A model generated the notes under the pieces. That model saw only the letters and a program-made list of their open reading frames with translations. It was not told where the DNA came from and ran no database searches. From Brachypodium distachyon (Eukaryota > Streptophyta > Magnoliopsida > Poales > Poaceae): a DNA stretch of 64,000 nucleotides. Numbering within the stretch: the stretch's first letter is position 1; every line of letters starts with the position of its first letter. The stretch spans positions 48,201,237 to 48,265,236 of the forward strand of contig NC_016133.3 of NCBI RefSeq assembly GCF_000005505.3. The letters run 5' to 3'. Below are positions 57,559-64,000 of this stretch, in pieces. Made by a program: the position numbers and the translations under genes.

Positions 57559-58944
57559 ATGGGTTCTATTTTAAGCATGGCAAACAGCAATGTTCGATCT
57601 GTGGATTCACGTGAGGAACATGGATCCAGTTCAAATAAGAGGGCCAAGATCACCACCACATATGAGTATGGGTCATATTCGAGAATAATTCCAGCTCTTC
57701 CTGATGAGCTTTCATTTCAAATTCTTGCGAGGTTACCACGGATTTATTATTTAAAGGTGAAGATGGTTAGCCGAGCTTGGAAGGCTGCTATCACCAGCTC
57801 TGAACTTTCCCAGCTGAGAAGAGAGCTTGGTGTTACCGAGGAATGGCTCTATATACTGACCAAAGCTGAGGCAAATAAACTTGATTGTTTTGCTCTCGAT
57901 CCATTGTTCCAGAAGTGGCAAAGGTTGCCATCCATGCCTTCATTTGTCAATGAGGAGGAATCCACTGGGAGGACACGATTTTCTGGGTTCCGGATGGGGA
58001 CTGTTGTGGGCTCGAGCATTAGGGTTGCTGATTTTGTGAGGGGATGGTTTTCGCGCCGATATGGTTTGGACCAGATGCCTTTTTGTGGTTGCTCTGTTGG
58101 AGTTGCTGATGGTTGCTTGTATGTCTTGGGGGGTTTTTCCAAAGCAGTGGCCTTAAAATGCGTTTGGAGATATAACCCTTGTCTCAATTTGTGGCAGGAA
58201 GTAAACCCGATGATGTCTGGTAGGGCTTTCTCTAAAGCATCACTATTAAAGAGTAAGTTATATGTGGTTGGTGGAGTTAGTAGGGGTCAGAATGGCTTGC
58301 TTCCTCTACGGTCGGGTGAAGTGTTTGATCCCAAAACTGGTCTGTGGAGTGAGTTGCCAGAAATGCCTTTTGTGAAAGCACAGGTATTGCCCACAGCTTT
58401 CTTAGCTGATGTGCTGAAGCCTATTGCCACTGGGATGGCATCCTACAAAGGAAAGCTATATGTTCCTCAGAGTCTGTACTCGTGGCCCTTCTTTTTTGAC
58501 ATTGGAGGTGAGATCTATGACTCAGAACTGAACTCTTGGTCATCAATGCCAGATGGTCTTGGTGATGGCTGGCCAGCAAGGCAAGCAGGCACAAAATTGG
58601 GTATGGTAGTCAATGATGAGCTTTATACATTGGAGCCTTCCAGCTCCTTGGACAGTGGCCAGATAAAGAAGTATGATTCTGAAGAAGATGTTTGGAGAAC
58701 TATCGTACCACAGGTTCCAGTTCATGATTTCACTGATGCCGAGTCTCCTTATCTGCTCGCTAGCCTTCATGGAAGGCTCCATGTTATTACAAAAGGGGCA
58801 AACAACAATCTTCAAGTTATGCAAGCTGTATTGCAGAATAGCACGGAAAGCGTTCCACATGAAGAAAACGTATTATGGAGCATAGTGGCTTCCAAGAATT
58901 TTGGGGCTGCAGAGCTTGTGAGCTGTCAGGTTCTTGATGTTTAG
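57559..58944 (+). CDS. F-box/kelch-repeat protein (At1g22040-like)
   Basis: One coding exon, 461 residues. F-box proteins recruit substrates to SCF E3 ubiquitin ligases, and the kelch propeller usually binds the substrate. The F-box is at about residues 46-83 (LPDELSFQILARLP, VSRAWKAAI). Kelch-type repeats follow: GCLYVLGGF with YNPCLNLWQEV, SKLYVVGGV with FDPKTGLWSELPEMP, GKLYVPQ with YDSELNSWSSMPDGL, and DELYTLE with YDSEEDVWRTIVPQ. The N terminus has SNKRAKI, a possible nuclear signal. Overall layout and length match the Arabidopsis At1g22040 type. The substrate is unknown. Base composition is ordinary, unlike the GC-rich EIN3-like and STP genes nearby. Confidence 0.93.
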   Translation: MGSILSMANSNVRSVDSREEHGSSSNKRAKITTTYEYGSYSRIIPALPDELSFQILARLPRIYYLKVKMVSRAWKAAITSSELSQLRRELGVTEEWLYILTKAEANKLDCFALDPLFQKWQRLPSMPSFVNEEESTGRTRFSGFRMGTVVGSSIRVADFVRGWFSRRYGLDQMPFCGCSVGVADGCLYVLGGFSKAVALKCVWRYNPCLNLWQEVNPMMSGRAFSKASLLKSKLYVVGGVSRGQNGLLPLRSGEVFDPKTGLWSELPEMPFVKAQVLPTAFLADVLKPIATGMASYKGKLYVPQSLYSWPFFFDIGGEIYDSELNSWSSMPDGLGDGWPARQAGTKLGMVVNDELYTLEPSSSLDSGQIKKYDSEEDVWRTIVPQVPVHDFTDAESPYLLASLHGRLHVITKGANNNLQVMQAVLQNSTESVPHEENVLWSIVASKNFGAAELVSCQVLDV

Positions 58945-59248
58945 AACGAGAGCCTCTGCTGATGCTGGAGAGTTTTTTCATACAAGAAACAATTATAGTC
59001 ATTGTTGCTGCAATCGTAGCCAAATATGTCCACAGTTTGACACTTATAGTCATTGTATATACACATAGTACAGTTGCTGTGATATTAACCTCTATGTCCA
59101 CAATTTGACTAAGAGGAATATATAACATGTACTTAGAAGTCGATTCAGTTGCCCAAACAGTGCTCTGTAGACCTAGTGTTGGCAACACGAATACTGTAAA
59201 TTCAGTGTACTTGTACAAGGAAGGATTTTATTTTATTTTACTTTACGG
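58945..59248. other. 3' flank of the F-box/kelch gene
   Basis: Presumed 3' UTR. Repeated phrases such as CACTTATAGTCATTGTATAT occur within it. Nothing else seen. Confidence 0.35.
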
Positions 59249-59475
59249 TCACTGACATGTGGACTCGGCCCCACCTGTCAGTGACCATAAAGTCAAAGTC
59301 ACTGACTTTTAAGTTAGGGATCCAAGTCCTAGTGACTTCGCAAGTCACCGCAAGTCACTGACATGTGGACCCGGCTCCACCTGTCAGTGACCATAAAGTC
59401 GAAGTCCCTGACTTTTAAGTTAGGGATCCAAGTCCCAGGTCACTGACATGTGGACCCCGCTCGTCACTGACTCAA
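59249..59475. repeat. tandem repeat (about 106 bp) with internal palindromes
   Basis: TCACTGACATGTGGAC starts at 59249, 59355 and 59440. Each of the first two units also contains CACCTGTCAGTGACC, complementary to the start of its own unit, so each can form a stem around a GGNCCCA-rich loop. TTTTAAGTTAGGGATCCAAG is repeated as well. Confidence 0.85.
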
Positions 59476-59479
59476 GTCA

Positions 59480-60454
59480 GGGGACTGTGATCCATGCCTG
59501 GTTCCAGAGTTCCAGTTCTATTCTGAATCATAATTAAAGCCACCTTTTCCAGATAGCCTATCCGCAGCTTTAACATGTGGCGCGCGCGCACACACACACA
59601 TCATCTCCTGACTTTGCTCTTGGCTGCAACAACCTGACGCTAATGGACGTACAACGTGTGATGGGAGACATCCAGCAAAATGTCAAGGAAGTAGGCAGGC
59701 ATGAAGATTGGAGGCATCGTGGCGGCATGGTGTGCAGATCCGGTTTTGTCAGTATGCCCCCTCTTCTGAGTTTTGAGTGTCAAAACTGAACAAGCAAGGT
59801 ATAATCATTAATCAGCTAATGCATGCCAGTCAACGGTCACACGTACGTGTGTGCCTCAACGCTTCGTGGTGTCTCATATGAGCTCGAAGGAAGAAAGTCC
59901 AAACGCGGCTATGTCAGCGCCAGAAGAAACAATTAATAATTCCTTTTCCATGCTGTGACATATGGCACGAGACAGATGTCCTGATCGTGTTCTTGTTTTC
60001 TTTTTTTAAGTTGTTCGTTACGGGTGTTGGAGGTCATGCGTGACGACCTGACGATGGGTTGGACATGGAATGCGTGCGAGAAAATGGGTATAGTCGGTTC
60101 GGTGAAATGGACATGGGAGTATATTAATTCATGCTTTCCGATAACTAATTGTGAATTGATCGGCTAGAACCGTCGTGTTCTGTTGGCCTTGATCGAGCTG
60201 GCTGGTCTATCTGACCTGCAACTAGCAGCATCTTTTTAGCTGACATACTCTGTCAATTTGAGACAACGATACAACAGATCATCACCTTTTTTTTAAGTTC
60301 TAGCCGGCAACAACCAGCAAATGTCAAATGAGAAAAAAAAAGCCTTTTTATTGGCTTTTTTTTTGCTTTGATAAAATTATGTGTTGACAACTTGACAAAA
60401 AAAACAAGAGCGTGACCTGTATCAAGTATCAACTTGTTTTTAGTTGCTGGAGTC
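59480..60454. other. intergenic, no gene
   Basis: A CG/CA dinucleotide run at 59579-59598 and A/T runs near 60285-60410 with AAAAAGCC...GGCTTTTT fold-back. Nothing coding recognised. Confidence 0.4.
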
Positions 60455-60462
60455 ATTTCAAT

Positions 60463-60601
60463 TAGAGCTGTTCAAATCGGGTTGAAGTGAAACCGTGTAA
60501 GCTATGGGCCATCCAAACCGTGTAAGGTTGGGATTAATGAAAGAATATGATTAGGCTGCTGGCCAACGGTTTCACTCCAACCCGTTTTTGAACAGCCCTA
60601 A
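60463..60601. mobile_element. hAT-type MITE (139 bp)
   Basis: The ends TAGAGCTGTTCAAA and TTTGAACAGCCCTA are inverted repeats of the hAT form. They are flanked by an exact 8-bp duplication ATTTCAAT at 60455-60462 and 60602-60609. The inner words GTGAAACCG and CGGTTTCAC extend the inverted repeat. Confidence 0.85.
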
Positions 60602-61233
60602 TTTCAATGTACTATGCCGGTCTATCATGTACAAGCCCTTTTTTCGGAGCGATTGTTCCAACGAGCTTAATCATAAAGAAAGTATGCCGTTATTTTGTTT
60701 CTGTTTTTTCTCAGACGATCGTGACTTAAATGAACAGGGACAGGGAGTCAAGCAGTTACATGTCTATATTGGATAGGCTGAATTTCGATCGTGCAGATAT
60801 ATTCGACGTACCAGATTCATAGGATTAGTATCTAGACGCCATCTCCACTCCGATGACGAGCAATTCACTGATTCCTAACTAAAAATCAGGCAAATTGCAT
60901 AACAAAACCTTTAAGTAAAATTCAGAAAGCATATTATTTTAACCTCATTCCATGTCAACTTAAGCAACCAATTAACAAACGAACAAACATTACATCGTGT
61001 GAGTTACACACTCTCCTTCCAAAAGAAGCTAATCGAAAGAACAAGTTTACACGCGCTCCTAGCGGCAAAGGTGAATCCAGCACGCTTACATGCAGCCTAC
61101 CATTTCGTGGCATCTAAATGTCTACTAATTAAACTTGGATCATACGTACATATAGTACTTGCAGCCTTGCCAGCCCCAATTCCTTGGATCGTGAAACCAG
61201 GAATACGTGATCGAGCTGAGCTACTGTAAAAGA
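60602..61233. other. 3' flank of the small-protein gene
   Basis: Probable 3' UTR of the minus-strand 81-codon gene, then AT-rich sequence. Nothing else seen. Confidence 0.35.
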
Positions 61234-61479
61234 TCATGAGGAAGAAGCAGCAGGCTCGATCCCCGCTGCCGCTTTGGGGTGCACCTTCTTCTTCATGAGC
61301 ACAAAGAATCCTCCCCTGCTGCTCGCACCTGCTGCAGCCTTCTTCTCTCCAGCAGAGCCGTCCTGCTTGCCGCTCTTCCCCTCAGCCGCCGCCGCTTTGT
61401 CCATGCGCCTCAGCTTCTCCTTGTAGGCATTCTTGAGCACGTAGGCCTCCACGAAGTCTCCTCCCATCATGGACGCCAT
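61234..61479 (-). CDS. small basic protein of 81 residues, function unknown
   Basis: Complete intronless frame on the minus strand, starting MASMMGGDFVEAYVLKNAYK and followed by EKLRRMDKAAA. The middle is Lys/Gly/Ala-rich, then RGGFFVLMKKKVHP and an Ala/Ser-rich tail. The N-terminal part looks like an amphipathic helix, and no signal peptide or membrane segment is evident. A TATATATA box lies 130 bp upstream, which supports a real transcript. I do not recognise a characterised family. It resembles short uncharacterised plant proteins with an EAYV(L/M)...KEKL start, but that is from memory. Confidence 0.7.
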   Translation of the reverse strand: MASMMGGDFVEAYVLKNAYKEKLRRMDKAAAAEGKSGKQDGSAGEKKAAAGASSRGGFFVLMKKKVHPKAAAGIEPAASSS

Positions 61480-61608
61480 CTCTCTCGCGCTACCTAGCTT
61501 CTTGCTCTTCTTCTTTAATTTGCTCGAGTAGTAAGTAATCTGCAGGCTATGATTGCTTGTAAATGAGCTTTGGGACTTGTGTGTGAGTTGAGCTGCGTGC
61601 CCGGCCGC

Positions 61609-61616
61609 TATATATA
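61609..61616 (-). promoter_or_regulatory. TATA box of the small-protein gene
   Basis: TATATATA lies between GC-rich flanks (GGCCGC and GGCGCC), at the expected distance to give a 5' UTR of about 100 bases before the ATG at 61479. Confidence 0.7.
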
Positions 61617-62919
61617 GGCGCCGGGGCCAGGGAGTCTATAAACTCTATAGGGGATTAGCCTTGGCACGCAAGCTGAAGCGAGGAGGAGAGCTAGTAGTGC
61701 CAAAAGCCGGGGCGCGCAACTTGGCGAGCACGGGAAAGAGGCATGTCACGCGTGACGCACGAGACCCGATCGAGTCTCCTTTGAAGCTCACGCGCCGTAG
61801 GATTTGAAGCTCGTGCGCGCCGTGGGCCGTGGGTCTGGAATCTGGACTGTGTATGCGACGCGAGCGCGACGGCTTTTTGACTCGGCCCTCGTTTTTGGGT
61901 GCGCGCTGCGCGGAAAGTGGGGGGAAACGCGCTGGAAGAAGCAGAGCAAGAGCGTATTTTACTCCCGTGTGGCATGTGTGCGGTCAAGCTAGCCGTGCCG
62001 CGCGACGCAAGGCACGACCACTATTTCCGATTCGTTTCTCTCCTGTTAACGTCGGGGTGGGTTTCGAATTTCGAACGAACCAGAGAGAGCGACAGGCGCG
62101 CCTGCAACCATGGCTTTCATTAGCAACCTGTCAAAAAACGATTATTTTGTAACGGAGTTCAGCGGTCCAGTAATTTGCACGGGCAAAAACGTGTACACAA
62201 TGGTTGATAAACTGTATTCTCTTACGTGTTCCGTGTCATTTAGAAAAAAAAACAAAACATGTAGCGCAATAGGTGGTTATGTTTAGTGACATAAGAGTAT
62301 ATATCTTACGATTAATGATTAGATGAATAAATTAAATAAATAAACGTTAAGAAATGGTGAAATCTAGTACGATGACAAATGTTTCTTATTTTGCCTTGTC
62401 ATTCTTGTGAAAAAACTCAAGTTTTTATTTATTCAACTCTCTTCCACATTAGCAATTATACTACATGGCCTTGCTAAAAAAAAACTAATGTCACCTCATT
62501 GTACATGTCCTAGTGAGCTCCAAAAATAAGGGAGGCGAGCCAGCTAGTAATTACGTAAATGTTGAAGCAAACCATACCCATGAAAATTTCAGCCAGGAGG
62601 AAAGGATGAGCCGGGATCGACTTGGGTGCACTCAAATGTTTAGATGCACTTGTGCAGTATGTTTCTGATTTAATATTAGAAAAGAGAGCAAAAATCCGAA
62701 AACCTGAATTCTGTTGACAACATTGAGAATTCGAGATAACATGTGTGTTCTGGAAAAAGAAACATTCAGATAGCATGCCATAGAACTTCAGGTCAAAATT
62801 GATTGGCACATCAACTATGAATAGTAACACATATGAATAAACAGTGTTCTAGTATTTTTGTACTATCATAGTAATTGTTGATCAAAGTCTTGTCTTGACC
62901 AATCAAAGTATGATCTATA
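61617..62919. other. upstream region of the small-protein gene
   Basis: GC-rich with many GCGCG words up to about 62110, then AT-rich. Overlapping short frames on both strands look like chance. No repeat termini found. Confidence 0.4.
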
Positions 62920-63156
62920 CTCTCTCCGTTCCATAATATAAGGCGTCCACGCATTTCGAGGTACAACTTTGACCATCAATTAGACTAACAAAATGTGAAC
63001 TATGTATTATAAAAATTATACCACTAGATTCATATCCAAAAGAAGTTTCCGACGGTATAGTTTTTATAATACATAATTCACATTTTGTTGGTCTAATTGA
63101 TGGTCAAAGCAAAATCTTAAAATGCGTGCGTGACTTATATTATGGAACGGAGGGAG
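62920..63156. mobile_element. Stowaway MITE (237 bp)
   Basis: The left end CTCTCTCCGTTCCATAATAT and the right end ATATTATGGAACGGAGGGAG are inverted. TA lies at 62918-62919 and 63157-63158. The interior arms TTAGACTAACAAAATGTGAA / TTCACATTTTGTTGGTCTAA also pair, so the whole element folds back. Confidence 0.9.
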
Positions 63157-63653
63157 TATATCCTAACTCTTTAGGTCGTACAATAAGTGATACACTGACG
63201 AATCCTCTCTAGAAACAATATCAACTGAGTTCAAAATAAATAAATAAATAAAAGATACTAGCAACAGGTAATCAAGAATGGCCAACAAGTCAAGATACAA
63301 TTCGAGAGAAGATGCGTCTTTCCTCAAAAAGCAAACAAAATGAACTAGCAAAACTTCATGGGTGAACTTGGAACTTCAAATTGTATTCCGCATTAAAAAT
63401 TAACATAGAATAATCTGTTCAGTCCAGAAAGCTATTAGTAGGTTATGGCACCTTTAGCTTCATCCTTTTTTAATTTTGGAAACAAAAAAAGGAAGATGTG
63501 TATATGGCGATGCTGCTTCACACACATGTCAGCATCGTTACAAATCACAGGTATAGTGATTGATCTCATTTACATCAGCTTTCTCTCCATATCATTACCC
63601 AGACACCAGCCAAATATTGTAGTGTTTTAGGCCAAACCTTTGCGGAAGATTTG

Positions 63654-63914
63654 TCATAATGCAGTCTCGACCCTGGTTGCACCTACCAGTGATCCATAAA
63701 TGTACTTTGAATGCTTATGTGCTAGGAGTTTGATTATCTTCTCCTCCAAATCTTCATCGCTGTTGCACCTTCGAATAGTATTCTTTTCTCCATTTGTGAC
63801 AATAATGACTTCCTCTCTGTATGTTGCAAGCAAATTGGCCACAACAATGTTCATCTTGTACTTCTTCATAGCCATATCTGCTTTCTGAACAAGAATGTCT
63901 GAATCTGTCTCCAG
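63654..63914 (-). CDS. PPCS: phosphopantothenate-cysteine ligase, last exon (partial gene)
   Basis: The exon starts after TGGCAG at 63915 and runs to a stop at 63654, giving 86 residues. They read ETDSDILVQKADMAMKKYKM, VVANLLATYREEVIIVT and EDLEEKIIKLLAHKHSKYI, which match the C terminus of eukaryotic phosphopantothenate-cysteine ligase (CoaB type, second step of coenzyme A synthesis from 4'-phosphopantothenate, cytosolic). The family usually reads VVANEL at the motif where this protein has VVANLL. The remaining exons lie beyond the right edge. Sequence below 63654 to about 63400 is probably 3' UTR. Confidence 0.85.
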   Translation of the reverse strand: METDSDILVQKADMAMKKYKMNIVVANLLATYREEVIIVTNGEKNTIRRCNSDEDLEEKIIKLLAHKHSKYIYGSLVGATRVETAL

Positions 63915-64000
63915 CTGCCATTTATTTTACATATAGTTAGAACAAATTGTTAAAATAAATTGCACATACCTAATATTTATCATGTGTAAATTCTTTTGCT

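Noticed and set aside
1..64000. Defence island, CRISPR array, prophage or bacterial operon
   Set aside because: All recognised genes are plant nuclear genes with introns or plant-family domains, and no regular spacer array or operon layout is present.

Overview
The window looks like nuclear DNA of a pooid grass, most likely Triticeae (wheat, barley or Aegilops type). The genes have plant-type exon structures with GT-AG introns. Several monocot genes are very rich in GC at third codon positions. The spaces between them are AT-rich and full of Stowaway-type MITEs with CTCCCTCC termini and TA target duplications, plus LINE debris, a Tourist, a Mutator-type and a hAT MITE, and a solo LTR. I see no bacterial, viral or organellar gene, no CRISPR array, and no tRNA or rRNA gene that I can support.

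Layout. 0-6.2 kb is repeats: a 3.3-kb solo LTR with its target duplication, a frameshifted LINE, and a Tourist MITE just upstream of the first gene. 6.5-9.1 kb (+) is a GH32 enzyme of the cell-wall invertase / fructan exohydrolase clade, with a 9-bp mini-exon and one GC-AG intron. 9.9-15.3 kb (-) is a ubiquitin-specific protease of the UBP3/UBP4 type. 18.8-20.9 kb and 23.6-29.2 kb (+) are two tandem STP-type hexose/H+ symporters, the second with a repeat-filled first intron. 30.2-31.7 kb (-) holds three open exons of a highly diverged third STP-like copy whose first exon I cannot find. 36.2-39.9 kb (-) is a DUF4057 protein. 40-47 kb is repeat-rich, with an RT fragment and a dense group of RY (CATGCA) motifs. 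47.2-48.6 kb and 53.3-54.7 kb (+) are two tandem intronless EIN3-like transcription factor genes with related core promoters. 57.6-58.9 kb (+) is an F-box/kelch gene. 61.2-61.5 kb (-) is an 81-residue small-protein gene with a clear TATA box. The last 350 bases hold the final exon of phosphopantothenate-cysteine ligase (-), whose gene continues beyond the window.

Two groups of genes may belong together. An apoplastic sugar-releasing hydrolase lies within 25 kb of two hexose symporter genes and a third relict or rapidly evolving one, so release and uptake of hexose are physically linked. The EIN3-like pair arose by duplication that included the promoter, and long DNA-binding-domain blocks remain nearly identical, which suggests gene conversion. 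The most unusual items are the diverged STP-like gene, the Phe-to-Val change at a likely glucose-contact position of the second STP, the altered substrate-loop signature of the GH32 enzyme, and the RY cluster upstream of the first EIN3-like gene.
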